17,202 bases of DNA, from the NCBI GenBank assembly GCA_003695725.1, contig RFHX01000302.1, forward strand, positions 1 through 17,202, given 5' to 3'. Position numbers and translations under genes: made by a program. The DNA is from J061 sp003695725 [NCBI: Candidatus Schekmanbacteria bacterium] (GTDB lineage: Bacteria; Schekmanbacteria; GWA2-38-11). The notes below the pieces were generated by a model, which was not told the DNA's origin, searched no databases, and was given only the letters and a program-made list of their open reading frames with translations. Of the stretch, positions 7,632-15,794 are shown in pieces; positions within the stretch are counted from its first letter, which is position 1, and every line of letters starts with the position of its first letter.

Positions 7632-8697
7632 TTTTCATTCCTTTTTCTTTTGAAAGACGGTCAATGACTTCATCAATAATGTTGATATGATGGTCTTCAG
7701 ATTTGAAAGGAATTCTTTTTATTCTAAATGTCAAAATAAATTTTGCCGCTTTCTTGATATCTGAAATGGTAAGCTTTTTCCTTCCTCTGAAGGCGGCAAG
7801 AGTTATTGCTGTTTTCATTACCATCGAGTCAGGTCTGTGGCCTTCAACTTCAAGCTCTTGACAAAGCCTGCATACAAGTTTCAGGGCATTTTCATTAACC
7901 TGTACTGACTTGATATTCTTTGAAGCCCTTATGATCTTTTTCCTCAAATTATCGCTTTGCTTGGAATATTTTTTATTAAAGGCTATAGGATCTTTTTCAA
8001 ATTCATTTCTCAGCAATGTGATATTTACTCTATCATCAACATTCCGCAAGCCTTCAACATCGATATGTATTGCTATTCTATCAAGAAGCTGTGGACGAAG
8101 CTCGCCTTCTTCAGGATTCATAGTCCCTACAAGAATGAATTTAGACGGATGAGAAAATGAAATACCTTCACGCTCAACTACATTGATTCCTGATGTTGCC
8201 GCATCGAGAAGCACATCTACTACATGGTCATCAAGAAGATTTATTTCATCTACATATAAAATTCCTCCATTTACTTCAGCAAGAATTCCCGGTTCAAGGT
8301 CCCTTTTGCCTTCTTTTATTGCACTTTCAATATCGAGACTTCCTATTAGACGGTCTTCAGTGACACCCAGAGGAAGGTCGACAACCTTCATCTTTCTTTT
8401 TTCAACAGAAAATTTTTCACCCTTTTCAAGCAGTGAAGTGCATTTAGGACACAATCCTGAATCGCCATTCGGTGAGCAATTGAAAGGACAACCTTTGACA
8501 ACACTTATTTCAGGAAGGATTTCTGCAAGTGCTCTGACGGCTGTAGATTTTCCTGTGCCTTTTTCTCCTCTTATCAGGACACCTCCTATGGAAGGGTTTG
8601 CGGCATTCAGGGAGAGTGCAAGTTTCATATCTTCCTGTCCAACTATTGCAACAAAGGGATATAAAGTTCGTTTAACTTTCTGTATTCTTTTATTCAT
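7624..8697 (-). CDS. ChlI/BchI-like AAA+ ATPase, chelatase I-type subunit (intact ATP site)
   Basis: The product has 357 residues, typical of ChlI. It contains [18 protein letters not shown], Walker A GEKGTGKS (44-51), the cluster C70/C74/C83/C86, [18 protein letters not shown] (108-125), Walker B ILYVDE (146-151), and [26 protein letters not shown] (182-207). The C-terminal helical domain has [23 protein letters not shown], where the conserved Arg follows His. It is much closer to the AAA+ module of the neighbouring fusion than to the third paralogue: both share [21 protein letters not shown] and [11 protein letters not shown]. It is the best candidate for the active ATPase subunit of the chelatase. 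Its ATG is preceded by AAGGACGG about 9 bases upstream. It follows the large subunit gene at 61 bp and its stop overlaps the start of the fusion gene, so the two are likely translationally coupled. Confidence 0.9.
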   Translation of the reverse strand: MNKRIQKVKRTLYPFVAIVGQEDMKLALSLNAANPSIGGVLIRGEKGTGKSTAVRALAEILPEISVVKGCPFNCSPNGDSGLCPKCTSLLEKGEKFSVEKRKMKVVDLPLGVTEDRLIGSLDIESAIKEGKRDLEPGILAEVNGGILYVDEINLLDDHVVDVLLDAATSGINVVEREGISFSHPSKFILVGTMNPEEGELRPQLLDRIAIHIDVEGLRNVDDRVNITLLRNEFEKDPIAFNKKYSKQSDNLRKKIIRASKNIKSVQVNENALKLVCRLCQELEVEGHRPDSMVMKTAITLAAFRGRKKLTISDIKKAAKFILTFRIKRIPFKSEDHHINIIDEVIDRLSKEKGMKIG

Positions 8698-8758
8698 TCA
8701 ATAGTTCCGTCCTTTGAATTTTTTGCTTTATTTCAATTGGATGGTATGGTTAAGCTAA

Positions 8759-11700
8759 TTACTCTTCCTGCTCTTCTATTTCTGATTCTATTTCAAGATA
8801 GATCTTTTTTAGTTTCTCAATTTCTTCTTCCGTGGCGTCCCATATTCCTCGATTGAATGCTTCCATTAAGCGATTTAGCTGATGCTCGACAGCCCAGATG
8901 TTTTCCTTCATCATACTTTTTCTGACCTTTTCATCGAAGAGATACTTTTCAGCAACCTGACTCCATACCCAGTTATCCACTGATTCAGCAGTAGCCGACC
9001 ATCCAACCAGATGCTCAACTCTTTTGCTAATATTCTTCACTCCTCTATATCCGCTTGAAATCTGGCCTTCAATCCATTTTGGGTTGAAAAGCTTTGTCTT
9101 TGCTTCATATTCAAGGGTTGATTTTATGTTTTTTGTACTGATTCTATCCTTTGTTGTATCAGCTACCAGCACTGTTGGTTTTGATTTTGCCTTTTTCCCG
9201 CTCCTTCTTTTTACATTTTCAACGGATTTTGCCATTCCTCCTAAAAATTCGTAATAATGGTCCAAGTCAGCCATTCCATATTCATCACTGCTTCTTACTT
9301 GTGCCACTACATCTACTTTATCAAGCACTTCACGAAATGTATCTGTATTTGATACAGCATAATAGGAATCACCATATATGTGAGACATCTTTGCTATGTG
9401 CAAATTTGCAATTTCATCGCTTTCTTCCCATTCGGCAGTTTCTATGAGCTGAGTTACATCCGTGCCGTAATTGGTGGCAGAGGGACCAAAAATTCGTGCC
9501 CTTGAAAGGGCATCGGCTTCACTCTTTGGGACACCTTTATCCACAAGCACTTTCCTGATTTCGTCTGAATGTTTTTTTACAAAGTTTTTGCTGTGTGGCT
9601 CATCAAGGTCTGCAACCAAATTGAAGGCTCGATCGATAATTTTCAACAATACAGGGAATGTATCCCTAAAGATTCCACAGATTTCTACTGCAACATCGAG
9701 TCTTGGCCTCCCAAGTTTGTCAAGGGGAATTGGTTTGACGCCAATGAATTCGCCATTGCCAGCCCATCTTGGCTCTACTCCAAGATAATGAAATATTTCG
9801 CAGACCGTTTCTCCTTGGGTTTTCATTGTTTCGAACCCCCACAGAATTACTCCAATTGTTTCAGGCAATTTTCCATTGTTCTCAGTTTTATATTGTTCGA
9901 TGACCTGTTTGCCGATTAAGTTTCCTCGTTCAAAGGCAATTCGAGTAGGGATGAGGTCGGGGTTGAATTGATAGATGTTTCTTCCTGTAGGTATTACTGA
10001 GGGACTTCTGACAGGATCGCCTCCAACTCCCGGCTTGATGTATTTTCCTGAAAATGTTGCAAGAAGACTTTCTATTTCAAAGTTGTTTGAAAGATTTGAA
10101 GCAATTTCTTTTGCAAATTTCAATGTTTTTTCAAATTCCTTTAAATATTGGGAAGATATTTTGGTTTTTAACACCTTCTTCACTATTTTCTTGGCAGAAG
10201 GGGATTTTGAATTGAGATAATCTGAGAGAATTTTTCTTCCCTTATCTTCAATTTCCTCAAGGACGACTCCCAATGGTCTTCCATCGTTGCCGATTTTTGA
10301 AGGTTTATTACGCGCTTCTTCCCAGTCGATTCCTTCAGATTCTGCTGTAAGACGAAGTAGGGAGCGTGTTTCTCCTTTGTCGAATCGTACTATCCCCATA
10401 ACATAGTCTATCAATTCGTCTCCTTTGAAGGAATTTCCAAGCACATGGACTCCTTTTGTCATCAATGTACCTTTCATTTCATTGAGAGAGTCATAAAGCG
10501 AGCTTACATCAACATCCTCTGCTTCAATGTCTATCAGGTTTTCTTCTTTTGCCATTTCAAGAATTTTTTCTTTTATGCTTTTTGCCTGTGCCGGACTTTG
10601 TTCTTTTTGTTGGAAATAGTTATGTATCTCAGTTTCTATTTCAAGAAGCCGCCCATAAAGATTTGAGACAATCATTGGGGGTGTCATATAGTCAACTGTA
10701 GTGGCATGGCTTCTTCTTCTTGCAATGGAGGATTCAGAGGGATTTGAGCAGGTATAGTAGTAAGCATGGGGCACATTGCCAATGAGGATGTCTGGATAAC
10801 AATTTTCAGATAGGGCAACCTGCTTTCCCGGGAGAAATTCTAAAGTGCCATGTGTACCGAAATGAATGAGGAGGTCTGCCTGATATTCCTTTTGCAACCA
10901 TAGATAATATGCAAGATACTGATGATGAGGTACTATGCCTGTATCGTGGTATGTTTTTGATGGGTCTTCGAAATAACCTCTTGGAGGTTGAAATCCGACA
11001 AATATTTTGCCAAAGGTAATTCCCGGTATGAGTATATATTCATCATCTGCCAATATTTTTCCGGGCGGTTCACCCCATTGTTCAATGATTTCTTTTCTAT
11101 TTATTTCGGGCAATTCATTAAACCATTCAAGGTATTTGCTGACAGGTATCTTGAAAGCATTCTCTTTTATCTTTTGCAGACTTGTCCAATGGCTGAGGTT
11201 GACAATATTTTTTTTCACCATTAAACGGACAAATTCCTGCCGTGTTTTGGGATATCCACTTACATCGTATCCTTCCTTCTTCATCCTGTCGAATAAGCGG
11301 ATTAGACTTTCGAATGTATCGAGGTTTCCTGCATTTCCAATATTGTCTTTTCCCGGCGGATAATTGAACAGAACAAATGCCAATTTCTTCTCATTGTTCT
11401 TCAAATTTCTAAGTTTTACCCAATTGATTGTCCTTTCAACGGCTTTTTCAACACGGTCTTCTATGGGCTGCATTATTCTGATGGTTTTTCCATCCTCTGA
11501 AAGGTCTTTGTGTCCTGATATAAGCACTCCTTCAATGAGTCCATCGAGTTCGGGAAGAATTGCTGTAATCGTTGTTTCAAGTGGAGCCATCCCCTCATTT
11601 TTTTCTTTCCATTCTTCAATTGTCGTATAGCCCATATTCAAATACTTGATGATTGGTACATTGATTTTTGAAGCTAAATTTATGAATGCTTCGTAATCTC

Positions 11701-12661
11701 CGCCTAAGGGTCCGCCCTCGATGCGAAAGAAGAGAAAACTTATGATGGCTTCAACGATTGATTTCCCATTTGAGAGAAAATGGCGCTCCATATTCTTCAT
11801 ATTTTCAGAGCCAGAGGTAAGTATTGTAATAGCGCCAAGCCCTCTTTTTTCAAGGGTTTCTATGACGGCTTCAAGGTCTGCGGTATCTTGTGTTTGGTAT
11901 CGCTGGGTGTAAAAGAGGATTCCTACATATGGATTTTTGACTTTCGAAGTCAATTCGGTTTTTTTGATTAATCCTGATTTGGTATACCATTTCAGATATT
12001 CATCAACTGTGGCAAAAACCTTATCAGATTTAGGATGATAGATTGCTCCCTGCGGGATTTCTTCCGGTTCTTTGTAATCGACCTTATATCCATAATATTC
12101 GGCAAGGATAAAAAGAAAAAGATTTGTAATATTGTCTCTGCCACCTGCGAAAAAATATTTCCACGCTCTTATATAGTTTCCTGCATCTTTCCACTTACCG
12201 AATCTTAGCACTTTTAGGATAGTATTAGCCATTACAAGGAGTTTCCTTACTTCCATCGTGCTTTTGCTTGAATTCATCAGACCCCTCAATATCCCCACTG
12301 CTTTTGCAAGCATAGAATCCTTTTTATCCATTGAAAGTTTTGGGAGTTGAAATTTGCCCAACTTTGTGAGAGCAACCCCTCGCGGCATTGAGGCAAGGAC
12401 GATATAGTTTTTGTTTTCTGTTCTGTTTCTTTCAAGAATATCGATTATCTCATCGTCGAAGACCATATTAACGATGACGGTATCTGCTTCTTTTACGCTT
12501 TTTTCAATTTTTTCCAGCTGTTCTTGAGGAAATTTTTGATGGCGAAGACAAAAGTAATAATCGAGTTTTACTTCACCTTTGAATTTTTTTTCTATGAAAG
12601 TTGAGGTTTCAGCAAGAGAGCGGCTAAATGTATAATCGCCAATAATAGCTGTGAAATGCAT
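8759..12661 (-). CDS. Large (H/CobN-type) subunit of a metal-tetrapyrrole chelatase, BchH-like
   Basis: The product has 1300 residues, the size of BchH/ChlH and CobN. This subunit binds the porphyrinoid and carries the metal-insertion site. Residues about 1-170 resemble the DUF3479 domain typical of BchH/ChlH (DTVIVNMVFDDEI at 60-72, GVALTKLGKFQL at 95-106, ILKVLRFGK..DA..YIRAWKYFFAGGRDNI at 148-178). The CobN/Mg-chelatase core follows: NYPPGKDNIGNAGNLDTFESL (433-453), YHDTGIVPHHQYLAYYLWL (571-589), LIHFGTHGTLEFLPGKQ (598-614, with H600, H604 and E608 as probable active-site residues), and VPHAYYYTCSNPSESSIARRR (630-650). It ends with FNPKWIEGQISSGYRGV and GWSATAES (from 1220), LNRLMEAFNRGIW. 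Mg, Co, Ni or Zn specificity cannot be read from this. The N-terminal domain favours a BchH-like origin; the lack of other chlorophyll genes nearby leaves CobN-like cobalt insertion possible. RBS GGAG precedes the ATG by 7 bases. It starts 14 bp after the MarR gene. Confidence 0.92.
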   Translation of the reverse strand: MHFTAIIGDYTFSRSLAETSTFIEKKFKGEVKLDYYFCLRHQKFPQEQLEKIEKSVKEADTVIVNMVFDDEIIDILERNRTENKNYIVLASMPRGVALTKLGKFQLPKLSMDKKDSMLAKAVGILRGLMNSSKSTMEVRKLLVMANTILKVLRFGKWKDAGNYIRAWKYFFAGGRDNITNLFLFILAEYYGYKVDYKEPEEIPQGAIYHPKSDKVFATVDEYLKWYTKSGLIKKTELTSKVKNPYVGILFYTQRYQTQDTADLEAVIETLEKRGLGAITILTSGSENMKNMERHFLSNGKSIVEAIISFLFFRIEGGPLGGDYEAFINLASKINVPIIKYLNMGYTTIEEWKEKNEGMAPLETTITAILPELDGLIEGVLISGHKDLSEDGKTIRIMQPIEDRVEKAVERTINWVKLRNLKNNEKKLAFVLFNYPPGKDNIGNAGNLDTFESLIRLFDRMKKEGYDVSGYPKTRQEFVRLMVKKNIVNLSHWTSLQKIKENAFKIPVSKYLEWFNELPEINRKEIIEQWGEPPGKILADDEYILIPGITFGKIFVGFQPPRGYFEDPSKTYHDTGIVPHHQYLAYYLWLQKEYQADLLIHFGTHGTLEFLPGKQVALSENCYPDILIGNVPHAYYYTCSNPSESSIARRRSHATTVDYMTPPMIVSNLYGRLLEIETEIHNYFQQKEQSPAQAKSIKEKILEMAKEENLIDIEAEDVDVSSLYDSLNEMKGTLMTKGVHVLGNSFKGDELIDYVMGIVRFDKGETRSLLRLTAESEGIDWEEARNKPSKIGNDGRPLGVVLEEIEDKGRKILSDYLNSKSPSAKKIVKKVLKTKISSQYLKEFEKTLKFAKEIASNLSNNFEIESLLATFSGKYIKPGVGGDPVRSPSVIPTGRNIYQFNPDLIPTRIAFERGNLIGKQVIEQYKTENNGKLPETIGVILWGFETMKTQGETVCEIFHYLGVEPRWAGNGEFIGVKPIPLDKLGRPRLDVAVEICGIFRDTFPVLLKIIDRAFNLVADLDEPHSKNFVKKHSDEIRKVLVDKGVPKSEADALSRARIFGPSATNYGTDVTQLIETAEWEESDEIANLHIAKMSHIYGDSYYAVSNTDTFREVLDKVDVVAQVRSSDEYGMADLDHYYEFLGGMAKSVENVKRRSGKKAKSKPTVLVADTTKDRISTKNIKSTLEYEAKTKLFNPKWIEGQISSGYRGVKNISKRVEHLVGWSATAESVDNWVWSQVAEKYLFDEKVRKSMMKENIWAVEHQLNRLMEAFNRGIWDATEEEIEKLKKIYLEIESEIEEQEE

Positions 12662-12675
12662 ATTTATTCTCCATT

Positions 12676-13125
12676 TTATATGCTTAATTTCTCAAGAATT
12701 GTTCTTACTTTATCAAGCGAGGTTGCAAGCTCGTCCATTTCCTCATCACTAAGACGGCTGAATATGTTCAAAAGCTCTTCGCGCCGCTTCATCATAAATT
12801 CTTTTCTCATTTTTTTACCTTTTTCAGTAAGTTTTACTAAAACGATGCGGCGGTCATTTTCATCTCTTTTTCTTTCAACAAGATTTTCTTGGACAAGTTT
12901 ATCAATGGCATCTGTCATACTCGGCAATGTAACGCCGGCGTTTTTTGCCAATTCCCCCATAGTAAAAGGACGATCTTCCGTAAATGCGGAAAGGGCTTTA
13001 ATTTTGGACAAACTTAGGTCATAACTTAATTTGACTCCATTTAAAGATATAACCTTTTTTGTGAATTCGATAAAGAAATTCCTGACTTTTAGAATGTTTT
13101 CCTCAATTTTTTGAGCTCTTTTCAT
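12676..13125 (-). CDS. MarR-family winged helix-turn-helix transcriptional regulator
   Basis: This 149-residue, all-helical plus wing protein has the MarR layout: an N-terminal dimerisation helix (residues 1-28), then LSLSKIKALSAFTEDRPFTMGELAKNAGV (38-66), the recognition helix around TLPSMTDAIDKLVQENLVER (66-85), a wing with the family signature RDENDRRIVLVKLTEKG (87-103), and C-terminal dimerisation helices (105-149). There is no Cys and no His anywhere, so neither thiol sensing (OhrR type) nor AdcR-type zinc sensing through His/Cys ligands is likely. A small-molecule ligand, perhaps a tetrapyrrole, is a guess. It is the first gene of the chelatase run, 14 bp before the large subunit, with a strong RBS (AGAGGTGA, 5 bases before ATG). 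A perfect palindrome overlapping its promoter indicates autoregulation of the whole operon. Confidence 0.92.
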   Translation of the reverse strand: MKRAQKIEENILKVRNFFIEFTKKVISLNGVKLSYDLSLSKIKALSAFTEDRPFTMGELAKNAGVTLPSMTDAIDKLVQENLVERKRDENDRRIVLVKLTEKGKKMRKEFMMKRREELLNIFSRLSDEEMDELATSLDKVRTILEKLSI

Positions 13126-13154
13126 TTACTTCACCTCTTTATATTTAGAAAAAA

Positions 13155-13176
13155 AATATTTAGATATCTAAATATT
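13155..13176. promoter_or_regulatory. 22-bp perfect palindrome, probable MarR operator
   Basis: AATATTTAGAT is followed immediately by its exact reverse complement ATCTAAATATT. This size and twofold symmetry, with a TTTAGAT-ATCTAAA core, is typical of MarR-family operators. It overlaps the -10 region of the marR promoter and lies 30 bp before the start codon, so binding would block transcription of the marR-chelatase-ATPase operon. A further copy of the half-site ATATTTAG occurs in direct orientation at 13141-13148, which could be a weak second site. Confidence 0.75.
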
Positions 13177-13199
13177 AATACTTAAAATATTTTTGTCAA
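13172..13199 (-). promoter_or_regulatory. Promoter of the marR-chelatase operon
   Basis: On the minus strand a perfect -35 box TTGACA (13199-13194) is followed after 16 bases by TAATAT (13177-13172, 4/6 match to the -10 consensus). The -10 box lies inside the 22-bp palindrome. A start near 13165 would give a leader of about 40 nt carrying the AGAGGTGA ribosome binding site (13138-13131). Assigned by eye. Confidence 0.6.
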
Positions 13200-13238
13200 G
13201 TGCTTAAAAAAATTTTCTTTCCAAAATTTTAATTAATT

Positions 13239-13266
13239 TTGACATCTCAAAAAACGATATTAATAG
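13239..13266 (+). promoter_or_regulatory. Candidate promoter for the diguanylate cyclase gene
   Basis: A perfect TTGACA (13239-13244) is followed after 16 bases by TAATAG (13261-13266), a weak -10 box. A second -35-like TTGACT at 13281 is too close to the start codon (13327) to be useful. The 201-bp gap 13126-13326 therefore holds two back-to-back promoters and the MarR palindrome; no small gene is seen in it. Confidence 0.4.
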
Positions 13267-13326
13267 AAATTTTCTAATTCTTGACTTTGCCGTCTGTTTG
13301 ATTTTTTAAATTCTTAAGGAATCTGG

Positions 13327-14904
13327 ATGGGGAATTTAAAATTATTTTTTACATTTAAAATCAGGCTCATATTTGCCCTTTCACTTTTAGCGCTTTTTTT
13401 GATTCATACACCCCTTAACAAGCAATTTGCAGTAGTTATATTTTTGGAGTTTATTGGTTATGGATTTGTTTGTAAAAAACTTTTTGATAAGCAATTTTCA
13501 AGAAAGCTCAAAAGCTTTCCCTATATTGCTGCTATCGTTGATGTTGTTTTAGTAAGCACACTTGTCTCATTTGCTACAGGAGGGATAAAACCTCTTTTTC
13601 CTCTTCTTTGCGCATTTATAGGAGTATATGCTTTCTTTGCAGGGCTGAGACTTTCTCTTTCTGTAGCGGTGGTATCTACATTCATCTATTTTGCGTTGTT
13701 TAAGTTCTTTGGAGCGATTTCTCACGATGCATCGTATTATATCGTCAGGATTAGTTTATTTTATATTGTTTCTTTCTTTGTTGGTATGCCTGTAAATCAG
13801 AAGGATAAGCACAGAGAAAATTCTGAATTCTTGACTAGACGGCTTGAAGCGGAAATTGAAAAGAATAACAAGATGAAAGAAAAAATAAAAAAACAGGCAA
13901 AAGAACTTGTAGTGATGCATGAGCTTGGCAGAATTATGAATTCAGAAAACAATTCATTAAAAGAGATTTCCGATAAAGTTGCTTTCATACTTGCTCGTCA
14001 TCTTGGGCTTAAAAGTTTTTGCATCTTTATATTGAATGAAGAAACTTCGCAGTTGGAGATAAAATCTTCTGTTGGTTTGCCAAAAGGGATTGAACGAAAA
14101 ATCGTCATTAATGTAGGTGAAGGAATTACCGGTAAAGTAGCTAAGACAGGAGATCCTATGTTGATCAACGATGTATCAAAGGATGAAAGATTTACCTACT
14201 TTGGCGGTCTGTGCCGCAATATAAGGTCATATCTATGTGTTCCTATGACAATTGACAATAAAGTTGTAGGTGTTATCAGTGCAACGGACGATAAGCCCGG
14301 TTATTTTACTGTTGCCGATATGAATCTTCTTATGGATGTTGCAAGCCATTTGTCTGTGGCGATGCAGAATATCAAATATGTTGATAAATTGAGAAGTATG
14401 ACATCTATGGACGGATTGACAGGGCTTTGCAATCATCGTTTCTTTTATCATCGTCTCAAACAGGAGATAGCGTCAGCCGGGAGATATAGAGATAAACTCA
14501 GTGTTGTTATGATGGATATAGATTTTTTCAAGAGAGTCAATGATACATATGGTCATAAGGCAGGTGATAGAATCTTGATAGGCGTTGCTTCTATCATTCA
14601 GAGCGCATGTAGGGAATCTGACCTTGTGGCAAGATATGGAGGCGAAGAATTTGCTATAATACTTCCGCGGACATCTAAGGAAAGAGCGATGGCTATTGCT
14701 GAGCGTATCAGAGAGAGAGTTAAGAAGAGAAGTTTTTGCATAAATAATGAAGGTACTAAGGTTTCTGTGACTTTAAGCGCAGGGATTTCAGAATTCCCTA
14801 CAGATGGACAAACCTGCAATGCATTGGTTGAAAAATCTGACGAAGCCCTTTATTGCGCCAAACATTCAGGAAGAAACCGCGTAGAGCTTTACATCTCCCA
14901 GTAG
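13327..14904 (+). CDS. Membrane-anchored GAF-GGDEF diguanylate cyclase
   Basis: The product has 525 residues. Residues about 10-155 hold five to six hydrophobic helices (a membrane sensor or anchor). Residues about 165-198 are a charged coiled-coil linker (RRLEAEIEKNNKMKEKIKKQ). Residues about 205-350 form a GAF domain (GEGITGKVAKTGDPMLINDVSKDERF and LCVPMTIDNKVVGVISATD). Residues 355-523 form a GGDEF domain with DGLTGLCNHRFF (362-373), MDIDFFKRVNDTYGHKAGD (396-414), the active-site loop GGEEF (438-442) and YCAKHSGRNRV. The GGEEF variant is catalytically competent in this family, and the inhibitory I-site RxxD is present (R429-E-S-D432) five residues before it. It should make cyclic-di-GMP from two GTP, with product inhibition, in response to a ligand of the GAF or membrane part. 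AGGA lies 6 bases before the ATG. The DUF89 gene follows at 21 bp. Confidence 0.93.
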   Translation: MGNLKLFFTFKIRLIFALSLLALFLIHTPLNKQFAVVIFLEFIGYGFVCKKLFDKQFSRKLKSFPYIAAIVDVVLVSTLVSFATGGIKPLFPLLCAFIGVYAFFAGLRLSLSVAVVSTFIYFALFKFFGAISHDASYYIVRISLFYIVSFFVGMPVNQKDKHRENSEFLTRRLEAEIEKNNKMKEKIKKQAKELVVMHELGRIMNSENNSLKEISDKVAFILARHLGLKSFCIFILNEETSQLEIKSSVGLPKGIERKIVINVGEGITGKVAKTGDPMLINDVSKDERFTYFGGLCRNIRSYLCVPMTIDNKVVGVISATDDKPGYFTVADMNLLMDVASHLSVAMQNIKYVDKLRSMTSMDGLTGLCNHRFFYHRLKQEIASAGRYRDKLSVVMMDIDFFKRVNDTYGHKAGDRILIGVASIIQSACRESDLVARYGGEEFAIILPRTSKERAMAIAERIRERVKKRSFCINNEGTKVSVTLSAGISEFPTDGQTCNALVEKSDEALYCAKHSGRNRVELYISQ

Positions 14905-14925
14905 TTTCAGCTATATTTCAATTCT

Positions 14926-15789
14926 ATGAAAGTAAAACCAATGTGTCTTCAGTGTATGAAAGAGTTGATACGCAAAACCTGTATGCTTGCTTCTACGGAT
15001 AGGAAGATACAGAAAAAAGCTGAAGAAAATGCCTTGAAAATCTTGTATGAGAAATTTAATTCAGAAGCTGTACCCGCAAAGATTTCATCGATATTTCATA
15101 AGGAAATAAAAAAAATTACAAGCAATGATGACCCTTATGAGGAATATAAAAGAGAAGAAATCAAAAATGCGAGAATGTTGTTTGAAATTGTCAAAGAAAA
15201 ATTTCCAAATAATTTTTATGGAGCTGTTGCAATTTCCGTTTTAGGCAATTCCATCGATTATTTTAGAGATATTGAAGATGTAAGGAAGGATATTGATGAA
15301 GGTTTTTCCTTTGCAATCGATGATACGATTGAGGTTGAAATATTGTTGAAGAAAAAAGTGTTGAATTCAAAAGAAATACTTTTTCTTGCAGACAATTCAG
15401 GTGAATACTTTTTTGATATTCCCCTTATAAAATCTATTGAGAAGATGAATCTAAAGGTTTTTTATTCAATTAAAAGCGAAGCTGTGCAGAATGATTTGTG
15501 TTTTGTTGATTATCAAAACTTTATTAAGGGAAATGAATCTATTTCTATATTGCCTTCAGGCAATGGGACTGTAGGAATATCACTCGAGGAATCATCTGAC
15601 GAATTTTTGAATGTTTTTAAAAGGGCAGGGCTCATTATTTCAAAAGGAATGGGTAATTACGAAACATTGACAGAGATAAAATATGAAAGACCAGTTTTTT
15701 ATCTTTTAAAGGCAAAATGTATACCAGTTGCAGATTCATTAGGTGTAAAAAAAGGAGATTATGTGGCAAAGCTTACATATTGTCGGTAA
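14926..15789 (+). CDS. DUF89 / ARMT1-like family protein (putative metal-dependent phosphatase)
   Basis: The product has 287 residues, the size of the short prokaryotic DUF89 group. It starts MKVKPMCLQCMKEL with the CxxC (C7, C10) common in that group. An N-terminal helical part is followed by an alpha/beta core: ILFLADNSGEYFFDIPLIKSI (151-171) with metal-binding D156 and N157, AVQNDLCFVDY (186-196) with N189/D190 and D195 as candidate ligands, GLIISKGMGNYETL (235-248) with K240, and KAKCIPVADSLGVKKGDYV (262-280). Characterised family members are metal-dependent phosphatases proposed to remove harmful phosphorylated side products; the substrate here is unknown. No clear Shine-Dalgarno sequence precedes the ATG; another ATG at 14941 would remove the first five residues. 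It is probably co-transcribed with the cyclase gene 21 bp upstream and converges on the methyltransferase gene, with only 5 bp between stops and no room for a terminator. Confidence 0.85.
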   Translation: MKVKPMCLQCMKELIRKTCMLASTDRKIQKKAEENALKILYEKFNSEAVPAKISSIFHKEIKKITSNDDPYEEYKREEIKNARMLFEIVKEKFPNNFYGAVAISVLGNSIDYFRDIEDVRKDIDEGFSFAIDDTIEVEILLKKKVLNSKEILFLADNSGEYFFDIPLIKSIEKMNLKVFYSIKSEAVQNDLCFVDYQNFIKGNESISILPSGNGTVGISLEESSDEFLNVFKRAGLIISKGMGNYETLTEIKYERPVFYLLKAKCIPVADSLGVKKGDYVAKLTYCR

Positions 15790-15794
15790 GAAAA

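Noticed and set aside
8183-8704. 173-codon open frame on the plus strand inside the ChlI gene
   Set aside because: It is antisense to the conserved AAA+ module; similar antisense frames appear over the two paralogues, as expected from the shared sequence rather than from a gene.
4394-12661. Bacteriochlorophyll photosynthesis gene cluster
   Set aside because: Only chelatase-type subunits are present; no bchM, bchE, bchB/L/N, reaction-centre or carotenoid gene is in the window, and CobN-type chelatases have the same architecture.
13281-13310. TTGACT with TTTAAA as the cyclase promoter
   Set aside because: The start of transcription would fall within about ten bases of the start codon and leave no room for the ribosome binding site at 13317.
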